A stretch of DNA of 64,000 nucleotides, taken from contig JAGSHN010000020.1 of the NCBI GenBank assembly GCA_029855935.1, forward strand, positions 62,001 through 126,000, given 5' to 3'. The DNA is from Candidatus Thorarchaeota archaeon (GTDB lineage Archaea; Asgardarchaeota; Thorarchaeia; Thorarchaeales; Thorarchaeaceae). Both the position numbers and the translations under genes were made by a program. This document shows, piece after piece, positions 15,919-25,210 of this stretch; position 1 is the stretch's first letter, and each line of letters begins with the position of its first letter. Below the pieces are notes generated by a model. That model saw only the letters and a program-made list of their open reading frames with translations, made no database searches and had not been told where the DNA came from.

Positions 15919-18840
15919 TTGAGCATCGTCACCGGGGAGTATGAGGCGTTCCACAACCTACGCAGAAAGGGCATCACGTTGCTATGCTTGGCTCTTGCTG
16001 CATCGCTCACAACTGGGATAGCAGTCTTCGTCGACTCGGCAGGATACTACAGATGGTCTGAGTTCATCGATAGTCGACCGGTTGCGATTCATCTCTACGG
16101 AATAGGCTTGGCCGAGCACGTCACGGACATCAGACAGGTCGATCACGTCGAGCGCGTGGCTGTGGCCTACTACGGTTGGGTCACAACGTACGTGAACAGT
16201 TCGACCCTCCATCCTGTGGAACCGAGCAGCGTGCGCCTGCAGCGTACGTGGCTAGCAAGACCCGGCCACAAGGCGCAGCAGATCAACTTCACAGAATGGC
16301 ACGGGGTCGATCTCGACGCTATGTCTGTTGGCCCGGACTTCTATCAGGCCTTCCCTCAGTTGTTCAAGAGAATCACGGGCCGGTTGCCTGCCAATGAAAC
16401 AGAGGTGGCGGTCAGTGAGGATGTCTCCTCGTGGCTCAATGTGAGTATCGGCGAGAGAGTTGGGATTGCCCCCTTCGGTACAGCCTACTCGTCTCAGTCC
16501 TCTGGCGCCTCAGCCAGCAGTGTCGCCAACGACTCTGCAGGAGGTCTTCAGGCAGACGGAGAAGACATAGCTCTTGCTACTATCGTCGGAATCTACACAC
16601 CCGTCTCGGCAGACAACTTCTTGTTCGCCCCGCTGACGACGCAGATGATTATTGGGCTTCCCGCGTTGGCGAACCACGGAGACGAGATGCTGTACATAGA
16701 GATAGACCGCAGACCTCTGACTCCAGCCAACGTCCCCGCCTCACTAGAATATCTGACCTCTGTCGAGACCGACATACTCAGGACGATCGATCCATATTAT
16801 GTCCCAGGCTCTTCGTACGAGCCCTGTTCTGTTGACAACCTGCTCGCGGATGGCGTGATTGAGTACAAACACTGGCTCGACTCGACGAGACTCACACAGG
16901 TCTTCAACTCTGGTGGGGAGCTCCTGATGGTCATCTTGGTAGTGGTGATGGCTGTCAGATACAACATCAATGATCGCCGTCCGGAGATAGAGGTCCTCCG
17001 TGCCAGAGGCGCGTCGCAGAGGACAATCAACCTGAGGATATTCAAAGAGTTCGTCGCCCTATCAGTGCTGGCCACCGTATTGGGCCTCATCGGCGGAATT
17101 GGTGCCAGCAGGATATCGATGGCAAGCCGCGGCTACCTTGTCGTCGACCCCTCAAGACTGCTCACCGAGCCTCTGATAGTGAGCATTGACTCGCTCCTGT
17201 TCAGCATTGTCATGAGCTCCCTCATGCTCTTCGCGTCAGGCATAGTCTATCAACGGGCCTTTGCACGACCTAGGCGTCAGACGAGGAAGGGACTTGTCGT
17301 CCGAATAGGCAAGCTCCTCACGATGATCAGATGGGAGTTCGTGACAATCATTCTCTCGGTCCTGTTGTTGTGGAGCCTCTATTCCAGCGGGGGCACTGTG
17401 ATGGCCTCTTCCGTTGTCGGGGTCTTCGCGAGGATGGCCCTCACTTTCGCTCCTCTGGCCATCTTCCTCGCAGTGGGCAGCCTGTTCAGCAAATGGCTCC
17501 GGAGAGGGGCAATGACGTTCTCTCGTCGCGGGACACGAGTCTTCGGACCACTTCCGGCACGTGTCGGCATCCGCAGGCCCGGCCGAAGGACGTCATCGGC
17601 CGCGCTGGTGACAATTGTCATTGTCTTCGCTATTGGTCTCACTTGGACAAACCTGACCGTCGCAGCATCACTCCCCGCGACGAAGGAGGCTCAGGCGCGC
17701 TACACCTTCTGCTCGGATATCCTGTTTCACCTAGAGTACGGTCAGTCCGAATTCTGGCCTCGGTTGATGGAGAACCTGAGTGCAATTGACAGTGTCCGGG
17801 CGTGGAGCCTCTCGTCGCACCTCTATCTCGAACTCTCAAACTACGAGATATACCGATTCGTTGGTCTCAACGCGTCGGAGATGATGCAGATTGGATATGA
17901 CTACCTTGGGCGACCGATACGCGAGAGCCCCGTTGCTCAGGCGCTCCAGCAACTTCAAGCAAGGCAGGCTGGCGCAATCATCACCAAGTCCATAGCAGAG
18001 ACATACGGCTTGTCGGAGGGAGATGCGATAAGAGCCTTCATACGGAGAGGTGGTGACAACGCCACGATCGTGACGTTTGTCGTGGTCGGCATCATGGAGG
18101 CCCTCTCACCCATTGGGATGGTGGACACTGGCACGACTGGCATGGGCTACTACTACTGGCTGGGAGAGGTCGGCTACGATGTGGTCTGGGTCAATGAGGC
18201 CTATCTCGACCTGTTCTTCGCACCCGAGGAGAGATCTTGGTCGCTGACGGTCGGCCTCGCGCCGCGCACAAACTCCACACAAGTCGGCGAGAGCATACTG
18301 GAACAAGGCGGAGGTGCCGCTCTGTCAGATCCGCCCTACTCCGATGTCACATCTGAGGTGGCCGGCTTTCTCCATCAGGAGGCCTATGAGATCACGCAGT
18401 CCGTCGACACCCTGCTAACAGTGATGTCGATTCTGACCGTCCCTGTTGTGTTTGTCCTGTACGCATCTGAGAACATAGGACACCGCCGGAGGGAGATTGC
18501 TCTGCTCCGAGCTGCAGGGGTGACGAGAGGTGAAGTGCTGAAGATCGAGGCGACGGAGATGGCCTTTCTGACGTTGATGGCCACACTGTTGCTTCTGGTC
18601 ATAGGGCCGATCATAGTCTCCAACGCGCTTCTCACCGTGCACACAACGAGCTACTCGTACCATTTTGTGGTCATTCCTGTCTTTCCGGTCGTCCTTCTTG
18701 CAGCCGTCTATCTCCTCTTCTTGGTAGCGGCATTCTTCTTTGCCTTCTTGGTCGCCTGCTTCAGCACACGAATCAGACTTGCGGAGGCACTGAACGCGAG
18801 CTGGACCGAGTCCGGTCCGTTTGGAAGAGGTGAAGAGTGA
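15919..18840 (+). CDS. FtsX/MacB-type ABC permease
   Basis: 973 residues. An N-terminal membrane helix (about 15-35) is followed by a large extracytoplasmic domain with N-x-S/T sequons. Next come a three-helix FtsX core (about 335-475; NDRRPEIEVLRARGASQRTIN is the typical cytoplasmic loop), a further pair of helices, a second extracytoplasmic domain (about 585-840) and a second FtsX core (RRREIALLRAAGVTRGEVLKIE). Such mechanotransmission permeases move lipids, peptides or lipoproteins, or drive envelope remodelling, without a transport channel. The TTG start follows GTGAGGGG. The last four bases overlap the next permease (ATGA), which indicates tight coupling. Confidence 0.9.
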   Translation: MSIVTGEYEAFHNLRRKGITLLCLALAASLTTGIAVFVDSAGYYRWSEFIDSRPVAIHLYGIGLAEHVTDIRQVDHVERVAVAYYGWVTTYVNSSTLHPVEPSSVRLQRTWLARPGHKAQQINFTEWHGVDLDAMSVGPDFYQAFPQLFKRITGRLPANETEVAVSEDVSSWLNVSIGERVGIAPFGTAYSSQSSGASASSVANDSAGGLQADGEDIALATIVGIYTPVSADNFLFAPLTTQMIIGLPALANHGDEMLYIEIDRRPLTPANVPASLEYLTSVETDILRTIDPYYVPGSSYEPCSVDNLLADGVIEYKHWLDSTRLTQVFNSGGELLMVILVVVMAVRYNINDRRPEIEVLRARGASQRTINLRIFKEFVALSVLATVLGLIGGIGASRISMASRGYLVVDPSRLLTEPLIVSIDSLLFSIVMSSLMLFASGIVYQRAFARPRRQTRKGLVVRIGKLLTMIRWEFVTIILSVLLLWSLYSSGGTVMASSVVGVFARMALTFAPLAIFLAVGSLFSKWLRRGAMTFSRRGTRVFGPLPARVGIRRPGRRTSSAALVTIVIVFAIGLTWTNLTVAASLPATKEAQARYTFCSDILFHLEYGQSEFWPRLMENLSAIDSVRAWSLSSHLYLELSNYEIYRFVGLNASEMMQIGYDYLGRPIRESPVAQALQQLQARQAGAIITKSIAETYGLSEGDAIRAFIRRGGDNATIVTFVVVGIMEALSPIGMVDTGTTGMGYYYWLGEVGYDVVWVNEAYLDLFFAPEERSWSLTVGLAPRTNSTQVGESILEQGGGAALSDPPYSDVTSEVAGFLHQEAYEITQSVDTLLTVMSILTVPVVFVLYASENIGHRRREIALLRAAGVTRGEVLKIEATEMAFLTLMATLLLLVIGPIIVSNALLTVHTTSYSYHFVVIPVFPVVLLAAVYLLFLVAAFFFAFLVACFSTRIRLAEALNASWTESGPFGRGEE

Positions 18841-21647
18841 TGTTCCTATTCTCTCAGCTCAGGCACGCCCCTGCCTATCTCGTCCTGACAATCGTTGTGT
18901 TCTCCATGTCGACGGGCATACTCGGCGCCGTGATGTTCTACAGCGAGTCGGCTGCGCCCCACGTTCTTGACGAGTTTCTCGACTCGGTACCGGTTGATAT
19001 GATGGCCTCCGTGACTCCTCTATTCTACGCTCAGCACAACATCTCCAGACAGGATGTTGTTGACACGTTGCTGGCACAGGATCTCATCACGAACGTCACA
19101 CAGATCTGCGACATCTACAGACTCGACTGGGAGAGCACTGACCCGCGATTCGTAGAGCTCTACTACGTCGGCGTCACACAGGAGTTTCTGGAGATGTTCC
19201 CGAGGGCGGTCACCCCAGATTCGACCAGTCTACCGCTTGACTCCAACTCGTGCTGGGTGAACCCCGAGTACCTCGAGTACTTGGGTCTCAGAATAGGCGA
19301 CAACCTCACAATCTCCGCAGGTGTGTGGCAGGAGGGCCTGCCAATCATCATCAACAAGACCTTGACGATTGTCGGGACCTTCAGCTCACAACTCTTCACT
19401 CTTCAGAGGCTTGGAATGCCTTGGGGCTCGGAGCCCGTGAAGGTCTTGACAACGTATGATGCTCTCAACAGCACGTTCGGGGCATACAAGGGACTCTTTC
19501 ACTCTGGAGGAGATTTCAACGAGCACTTTGTCGCTTCAGTGAGCCATGACGCTCTCCGAGGGAGAGACCCGTATGAGAGCTTGGAGGCACTTTCTGACCT
19601 CTCGAAACGGGTTGAGCAGGCCTTGAGTCCGTACATAATAATCACCGGTCTCGGATATCAGCTGATGGTGGCCCTTGACAACTATGCGCAGTGGCTCGCG
19701 GCAATGCGTCTCATCGCCATTGCCTTCTCTGTCCCAACGGTGATAATGGGCCTGATGCTGATCTACTATGACTCCGAACTCAGAATCGACCTCATCAGAA
19801 GGGACTCAGCCGTACTGAGGACACGAGGGGCCTCCACAGGACAGGTCATCCGATGGGTACTGGGACGCGCCCTTCTGACGGCGATATTGGGGAGCGCAGG
19901 TGCCGTGTTCGTGGGCATTGCTGGCTCCCTCGTTGGCAGTTCCACAAGGACTTTCCTCTCTCTCGACCTCTCCGCACTTGGTGTGATGCCGGTGCTGGTC
20001 ACACCGAACATCGTGTCATTCGTATTCGTATTCACGCTCATCGTGGGCCTAGTAGTATCGTTCAGTACAATCTATCGCGTCCTTGTGATCAGTGTTGCCG
20101 AGGCACATCAGACGGTGATTGCGGAGATCACGAACGAACGTGAGAAGCAGACCAATTGGCATAGTGACTTTGCTCTGTTCGTGTGCGCCTCCTACGTGCT
20201 CATCCCACTTCTCTTCATATCAGCCTACATTGTCGGTGCAGCAACTTCAACAATGCTGATAGTGGTCTTGGCTCTTGCAATATGGTCACTCGCAAGGCTG
20301 CTGGGGCGGGTGACCTCACGTGTCAAGCGGGGTCTCCTCTCAAGGCTGGCCAGAGCAAAGGCATGGATCCCCCTGCGGGTGCTGTCCGGTCACGCGCGTC
20401 TCGCGCCCCGAAGAGAGCTGATTGCATTCATATTTGGGGTAATGGTCTTTGCGGCTGGAACGTTGTCAGCGGTGGCAGCAACCACTGGGCACGAGCACGT
20501 CAACCAGCTTCATCGCTTCAATGTCGGAGCAGACATCGTAGTCACAATCTCGCCTCTGGCTCAGAATGTCACAACGTCCTTTGCCGACAATCTGACGGCA
20601 ATCGAGGGCGTGGCTGGCGCGACACCTTTCCTCTCGGCATCCGGCAGGGTCTCCTACATTGAGAAGTCGATCTCTGGCCTCACGATACGCAGCGAGAGAA
20701 ACGTACAGATCTTCGGGATTGATCCGACCACGTGGAAACAGAACGTCTTCTGGCTGCCCTATTTCTCGTACCGAGGCACCGTCGATGAGGTCCTGAATAT
20801 GATGGCCCACGACAACTCCACTGTGATGGCCTCGTTCCTACCCATCGTTGATTGGCAGCAGGGACTTCTGTCATCGATCCCAATCTACGGAGAGGACATC
20901 TCTGTGACAATCAGAGCGAATGCCTGGGACAACTCGTCATCCTGTAAGGCGCGTGATGCTCTCGCGGACCTGAGCACGTACCGTCCGTACTTTCCGGGCG
21001 AGCCCCTCGCCGAGGACTTCGTCGTGATGAATATCGTCTACGTTCAAGCGTGTCTGCGTTCGGACACTGTGACAAAGTTCTATGTCCGCACAGAGGAGGG
21101 CGCAAATGCCACCCGGGTGGTCGAGAGGATACGCAATGCTGCGCCGGAGGTGATTGCCTCAATCGAGTCGAGCGATGTGGAGATTGCGCGGACAACGAGC
21201 TCAACATCAGGCAGAGTGATGTATGGTGTCTATACGTTGAATGTCCTCTTTGCAATTCTATTTCTGACAGCTGGTTCCGCAATAGTGGCGGTGGCCAACG
21301 GTGCACGAATGCGGCGTTCATTCACAATTCTCCGAGCCGAGGGGATGAACCCCGGCCCAATAGCCCGTGACACTGCCATTGACGCGGCTGTGACAACGAT
21401 GTTGTCAGCAGTCACTGGTTCTCTGATCGGGTTGCTATTTGGATACATCGCGGCACGAATACCGTTGCTATATACTGGGTCATCGGCGATAGACTGGCTA
21501 CGTCTGCCAGTCATCCTAGAGGTGCCAGTGGGGTTGCTGAGTGCTATCTTCGCTCTCGCGCTTTCTGTGGTGATTGTCAGCACCGTGGCCGTGACCCTGC
21601 GTGGCCTGAGGAGGAACATCGCGGCTGAGATTCAATATACGGAGTGA
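18837..21647 (+). CDS. FtsX/MacB-type ABC permease, second subunit
   Basis: 936 residues with the same plan as its neighbour: N-terminal helix, extracytoplasmic domain (about 35-280), FtsX core (about 285-440, with RRDSAVLRTRGASTGQVIR), extra helices, a second extracytoplasmic domain (about 555-780) and a terminal FtsX core (RMRRSFTILRAEGMNPGPIARD). The two permeases are related and probably form a heterodimer, each served by one of the flanking ATPases. It overlaps the preceding gene by four bases and is six bases from the following ATPase. The cargo is unknown. Confidence 0.9.
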   Translation: MMFLFSQLRHAPAYLVLTIVVFSMSTGILGAVMFYSESAAPHVLDEFLDSVPVDMMASVTPLFYAQHNISRQDVVDTLLAQDLITNVTQICDIYRLDWESTDPRFVELYYVGVTQEFLEMFPRAVTPDSTSLPLDSNSCWVNPEYLEYLGLRIGDNLTISAGVWQEGLPIIINKTLTIVGTFSSQLFTLQRLGMPWGSEPVKVLTTYDALNSTFGAYKGLFHSGGDFNEHFVASVSHDALRGRDPYESLEALSDLSKRVEQALSPYIIITGLGYQLMVALDNYAQWLAAMRLIAIAFSVPTVIMGLMLIYYDSELRIDLIRRDSAVLRTRGASTGQVIRWVLGRALLTAILGSAGAVFVGIAGSLVGSSTRTFLSLDLSALGVMPVLVTPNIVSFVFVFTLIVGLVVSFSTIYRVLVISVAEAHQTVIAEITNEREKQTNWHSDFALFVCASYVLIPLLFISAYIVGAATSTMLIVVLALAIWSLARLLGRVTSRVKRGLLSRLARAKAWIPLRVLSGHARLAPRRELIAFIFGVMVFAAGTLSAVAATTGHEHVNQLHRFNVGADIVVTISPLAQNVTTSFADNLTAIEGVAGATPFLSASGRVSYIEKSISGLTIRSERNVQIFGIDPTTWKQNVFWLPYFSYRGTVDEVLNMMAHDNSTVMASFLPIVDWQQGLLSSIPIYGEDISVTIRANAWDNSSSCKARDALADLSTYRPYFPGEPLAEDFVVMNIVYVQACLRSDTVTKFYVRTEEGANATRVVERIRNAAPEVIASIESSDVEIARTTSSTSGRVMYGVYTLNVLFAILFLTAGSAIVAVANGARMRRSFTILRAEGMNPGPIARDTAIDAAVTTMLSAVTGSLIGLLFGYIAARIPLLYTGSSAIDWLRLPVILEVPVGLLSAIFALALSVVIVSTVAVTLRGLRRNIAAEIQYTE

Positions 21648-21653
21648 GATGAG

Positions 21654-22559
21654 ATGAGTGAGGATCTTGAGAGTCTTGCACGAGAATACAAGGTTGTCGT
21701 GCGTGATCTGATGAAGGTCTATAGAAGGGGCACACAGGAGGTCATCGCCCTCCGAGGAGTCGACTTCGAGGTCGAGCGCGGAGAGCTGCTCTCCATAGTC
21801 GGTCCATCAGGATCGGGAAAGACGACGCTCCTGAGGATGATAGGAGCGCTCGACAGACCGACAGCGGGAGTGGTCATCTTCGAGGGCGCGAACATCACGC
21901 AACTCAGCGAAGAACAGAGTATGGACTACCGAAGGCGGAGGGTCGGCTTCGTCTGGCAGACAGGAAACCTCGTCCCGGGCCTCACCGCCCTGGAGAATGT
22001 GATGCTGCCAATGCGCCTAGCTGGAAAGAAGAGAGGCGAGGCCAAGAGACGGGCGAGAGACCTTCTCACTGATTTCGGTCTCGAGGCCAGACTACGCCAC
22101 AGACCGCATCAGATGAGCGGAGGCGAGAATCAACGTGTCGCAATCTGTGTTGCACTGGCAAACAGTCCCGACCTACTACTTGCCGACGAGATCACTGGCG
22201 AGCTCGACACCGAGACAGCAGATATGGTGATGGAGACCCTCAAGCGTGCCAACAAAGAGTATGGCCTGACCATCATCAACGTGACGCACAACCCGCGCGT
22301 GGCAAGGTACGCGAGCAGGGTGCTTCGCATAAGGGACGGCCTGATCGAGGGTCAGAGACACGTTCTCTACGGCGACATCTCTGAGATAGACGCAAAGGGT
22401 AGAATCGTCATTCCGGAGGCCGTGAGGCGTCTCGCAGGTCTTCAAAAGAGGGTCGTGCTCCAAGTGACGAGTGAGGGACTGCTAGTGAAGCCCCTCCGTG
22501 TTGCCGAGGCCGAGCGCGTCAGCGAAGACCAGCCCGGAGAGGAAACAGAGAACAACTGA
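21654..22559 (+). CDS. ABC ATPase fused to C-terminal AbrB/SpoVT domain
   Basis: 301 residues. Residues 10-235 are a MacB/LolD-class ATPase: Walker A GPSGSGKTT, Q-loop FVWQTGNLVPGLTALEN, signature MSGGENQRVAIC, Walker B DLLLADEITGELDTE and H-loop NVTHN. The Walker B Pro is Ile (DEITG rather than DEPTG). Residues about 243-285 (SEIDAKGRIVIPEAVRRLAG…VLQVTSEGLLVKPL) match the swapped-hairpin AbrB/SpoVT fold, normally a DNA-binding or dimerisation module of transition-state regulators and antitoxins. The join is in frame with no stop. The domain could dimerise the ATPase or couple transport to gene control. It follows the permeases by six bases. Confidence 0.9.
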   Translation: MSEDLESLAREYKVVVRDLMKVYRRGTQEVIALRGVDFEVERGELLSIVGPSGSGKTTLLRMIGALDRPTAGVVIFEGANITQLSEEQSMDYRRRRVGFVWQTGNLVPGLTALENVMLPMRLAGKKRGEAKRRARDLLTDFGLEARLRHRPHQMSGGENQRVAICVALANSPDLLLADEITGELDTETADMVMETLKRANKEYGLTIINVTHNPRVARYASRVLRIRDGLIEGQRHVLYGDISEIDAKGRIVIPEAVRRLAGLQKRVVLQVTSEGLLVKPLRVAEAERVSEDQPGEETENN

Positions 22560-22644
22560 GCGCTGGGCTCTCCTCAGCAATCTCCCGGTCGACATAGAAT
22601 CGAAAGTTCTATAGTGGGCCGTCCAGAGGTCTTTCGAGAGAACT

Positions 22645-22905
22645 ATGAGCAAGGTATCTTTGCCCTGGTCATTCTACGCCGTACTGATATCCTTCGGGGT
22701 CTTTTTCTTTAGTCTCAATGTCTACATTCTGACGAAACTCCTGTCACACCCGTGGACAAGTGACCTATGGATAGTCGGCATTGTGGGTGGATTTGTGGCG
22801 CTCATCTTCTCGGTGAGGATGGTACGAGTCCATCAGAGAAGGCTCATCGAGATGAAACGCCTCAGAGACGCTGAGATACAGCGTGCGCGGGAGAGAGAGG
22901 ACTGA
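22645..22905 (+). CDS. small two-helix membrane protein
   Basis: 86 residues with two membrane helices (about 9-31 and 41-60) followed by a highly charged, K/R/E-rich amphipathic tail. It lies 85 bases downstream of the ABC system on the same strand and may be an accessory subunit, but nothing in the sequence proves this. The family is not recognised. Confidence 0.65.
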   Translation: MSKVSLPWSFYAVLISFGVFFFSLNVYILTKLLSHPWTSDLWIVGIVGGFVALIFSVRMVRVHQRRLIEMKRLRDAEIQRARERED

Positions 22906-22952
22906 GCGCCGTAGTGTCTTTTCTGAACGTTCAACCTGATCGATGGAAAGAG

Positions 22953-22972
22953 AAGGAGGGCCACCCACCTCC
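22953..22972. terminator. possible hairpin between convergent genes
   Basis: GGAGG (22955-22959) can pair with CCTCC (22968-22972) between the convergent small membrane protein and surface protein genes. It is short, so weak evidence. Confidence 0.25.
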
Positions 22973-22981
22973 TCCAGCCCA

Positions 22982-24871
22982 CTATCTTGTCTTCAGGTAG
23001 TAGCGAACGCCGACGACTACGAACGCCGCGATAATCACGCCAGTCAGTACTACCCCAAACATCAAGACCGTCGGTGGACCCACAACGACGTGGACGGCCG
23101 ACGTAGCGCTGTTGCCACCTATGTCGTAGACCGTGAGCACCACCCAGTGTTCGCCCTCCGCAAGACCGGAGAAGTCGAACCAGATGTTCTCATCCGTCCA
23201 GTCCTGCTGAACGACAACGAAGCCGTCCACCTCTATGGTATAGTTGGCCTTGAACTCGTCGCGAGCTGTCCAGTTGTAGAGGACGTTCTCGTCACCACGA
23301 TTGTAGTAGATCTCTGACGGAGAGAAGACTATGACGGGTGGAACGTCATCCGTCTTGACTGTCACAGTGACGGAATCAGAGGCGGTGTTGCCGCTCGTGT
23401 CATTGACGGTCAGCACGTACTCGTACACGCCAGCCCTGAGGCCGCTGAGGGAGACTGTCACGACCGGATAGTCGGGATTGATGGTGCCGTTGGCAGTCTC
23501 GGTCCCGTTGCGGGTCACAACATAGACATCAGGATGCTCCTCTGTGATGTTCCACGTCAGAGTGTGGCCGCTCTCTGCGAAGTAGAAGGTCACATCGGGC
23601 GGGCCCTCTATCACTGGGGAGACGTTCTCGTAGACTCGGAGCGTGATAGTGTCCGTGGCGATATTGCCATTCTGGTCCTCAGCCTCAAAGCGGAGATCGT
23701 ACACTCCCAAGTCGTAGCCTGTGACATTGAAGACCAGCGTATATGTGCTGTTCACCCACTGCTCCGTCAGGCTGAGATCATCATCAACATAGACTCGCAG
23801 CTCCTTCGGATGCTCGTCGTACACCTGCCAAGACACGGTCACGTTGTGTGTTCCGTAGAGATAAGAGACGTCACCGGGACTCACTATCACGGGGTCACGA
23901 ACATCGGTGGACACCGTGGTGAGATTGTAGTGGTACTCGCCCTTGTCAACGGGCTGTCCTCCAAAGGTGACCGTCCAGTTGATGAAGGCGGCAGGAAGAT
24001 CCTCGAACAGGACTGTCCCGTTCAGCGGGGTGTACTTCGCATCGATGACGGTGCCGTTCTTGTATGTCACATTAACGAGTGCTCCAGCAACGGGGTCAAT
24101 CGACATCTCGTAGTAGACGAAGACCTCCAGATCGTAGTAGTCAGCATCGCCGACAAACGGGGCAATCGTCTGATGGACGTACATCGCAGTGCCATTAGAC
24201 TCGAAGGCCTGAGATGCAAGCAGTTCCCCGGCATAGGGTCCCGATACCACCGTGACGTTCCATGTGTAGTTGCCAATTGGGATGTCAGTGACATTGGCAA
24301 CCCCATCAGAACCGAGCACGAGGGTGCTGTATATGGTCCCGTTGTCAAGGTACACCGTGAAGTTGAGGCCCTGCCCTGGGTCGCCCCCGACGTCGTAGAC
24401 ATTCGCCAACAGGTCGTCGTCATCGTTCTGAAGGTCGAGATTACCCAGCTGCATGTCGACGGTCGCCTCTGGACCGTTGGAGACTATCTGGCCCTCCTTC
24501 ACAGTACCTGGAGCTCCATTCCAGGTCACATTCCACTTGTACGTCCCCTGGGGGAGGTTATAGAATACAGCGTAGCCCGTGCCGTCGGTGAGTTTCGAGT
24601 CGTACAACTCTCCAGAGGTGACGTTGTACAGTGACACGTTCGCACCCATCACTTCGTAGGTATAGTTCCAGACCCTGAACTCAAAATCATCATCATCGTA
24701 CGCGTGGAGATAGTTGAACTCGCGGACATCAACTCTGAGATCCGTGGCCGCAGGCACCGAGCGGCCCATCACGGTGACGTTCCTGACAAGGTGCACTGAG
24801 GGTGGAACCAGAGCCGTACTCAAGAATACGCCAATCAATGCCACGACAAACACGCTGCGTCTCATCATCAT
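22982..24871 (-). CDS. surface-anchored protein with prealbumin-like and Ig-like repeats
   Basis: 629 residues. An N-terminal signal sequence follows MMMRRS. Residues about 45-310 hold three SpaA/carboxypeptidase-regulatory-like beta-sandwiches, each with an NVT…GTGYAVFYNLPQGTYKWNVT-style core. Residues about 325-595 hold three Ig-like repeats, each starting near D-(V)-x-P-V-I and closing with D-x-x-G-N-x-(A/S)-(T/S)-(D/S). A single C-terminal helix and the short basic tail YYLKTR anchor it outside the cell. More than twenty N-x-S/T sequons suggest heavy N-glycosylation. Asp-rich clusters (YDDDDF, NDDDDL, VDDDLS) might bind calcium. Likely an S-layer-associated or adhesion protein. Confidence 0.85.
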   Translation of the reverse strand: MMMRRSVFVVALIGVFLSTALVPPSVHLVRNVTVMGRSVPAATDLRVDVREFNYLHAYDDDDFEFRVWNYTYEVMGANVSLYNVTSGELYDSKLTDGTGYAVFYNLPQGTYKWNVTWNGAPGTVKEGQIVSNGPEATVDMQLGNLDLQNDDDDLLANVYDVGGDPGQGLNFTVYLDNGTIYSTLVLGSDGVANVTDIPIGNYTWNVTVVSGPYAGELLASQAFESNGTAMYVHQTIAPFVGDADYYDLEVFVYYEMSIDPVAGALVNVTYKNGTVIDAKYTPLNGTVLFEDLPAAFINWTVTFGGQPVDKGEYHYNLTTVSTDVRDPVIVSPGDVSYLYGTHNVTVSWQVYDEHPKELRVYVDDDLSLTEQWVNSTYTLVFNVTGYDLGVYDLRFEAEDQNGNIATDTITLRVYENVSPVIEGPPDVTFYFAESGHTLTWNITEEHPDVYVVTRNGTETANGTINPDYPVVTVSLSGLRAGVYEYVLTVNDTSGNTASDSVTVTVKTDDVPPVIVFSPSEIYYNRGDENVLYNWTARDEFKANYTIEVDGFVVVQQDWTDENIWFDFSGLAEGEHWVVLTVYDIGGNSATSAVHVVVGPPTVLMFGVVLTGVIIAAFVVVGVRYYLKTR

Positions 24872-25210
24872 TCGTTGTCACTCTCTGATCGTCAGGCCTC
24901 ACCTTGGCCGGTGCTTAACGGCTCGAACCTTTGAGGCCAATAAAAGCGTTTCTCAGGGCGGAAGATTGTACAAGGGCTGTATTTGGGCCCACTCCACTCG
25001 CGGGTCGCCGCGGTAGAAAGAGGACTGCACTGCGCTCTCAAACCACACAGGCTCATACCGAACAGAAGCTTGGCAAATTCCAAAGACCAGAACAGGCCGC
25101 ATCCAAGTCGCGGTAGCGCCACACCCCGTGGCCCGGAGCAGAAGGGCTACGAACAAACCGCTGCTGCTCTACGCAGACATATGCAGAGGATGCTAGTATT
25201 GTTCCCTCGC
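24872..25210. other. non-coding stretch upstream of folded element
   Basis: No convincing gene is present. An inverted repeat GGCCTCA (24895-24901) / TGAGGCC (24932-24938) lies just upstream of the surface protein start. An AATAAAAG at 24939-24946 could be a plus-strand TATA box. Further helices can be drawn: CGCGG-GTCG-CCGCG at 24999-25012 and GCCAC/GTGGC inside GTAGC/GCTAC at 25112-25149. The region may be the 5' part of a longer structured RNA that continues into 25211-25379. Confidence 0.35.

Noticed and set aside
24915-24940. A GGTTCGAGCC-like T-arm on the minus strand suggesting a tRNA.
   Set aside because: The flanking bases do not form a five-pair T-stem and no acceptor, D or anticodon arm can be drawn.
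25060-25110. Possible RNase P RNA conserved segment (AGACCAGAACAGGCC) on the plus strand.
   Set aside because: The partner segment (GAGGAAAGUC type) is absent and the upstream 300 bases needed for the 5' half are protein-coding on the other strand.
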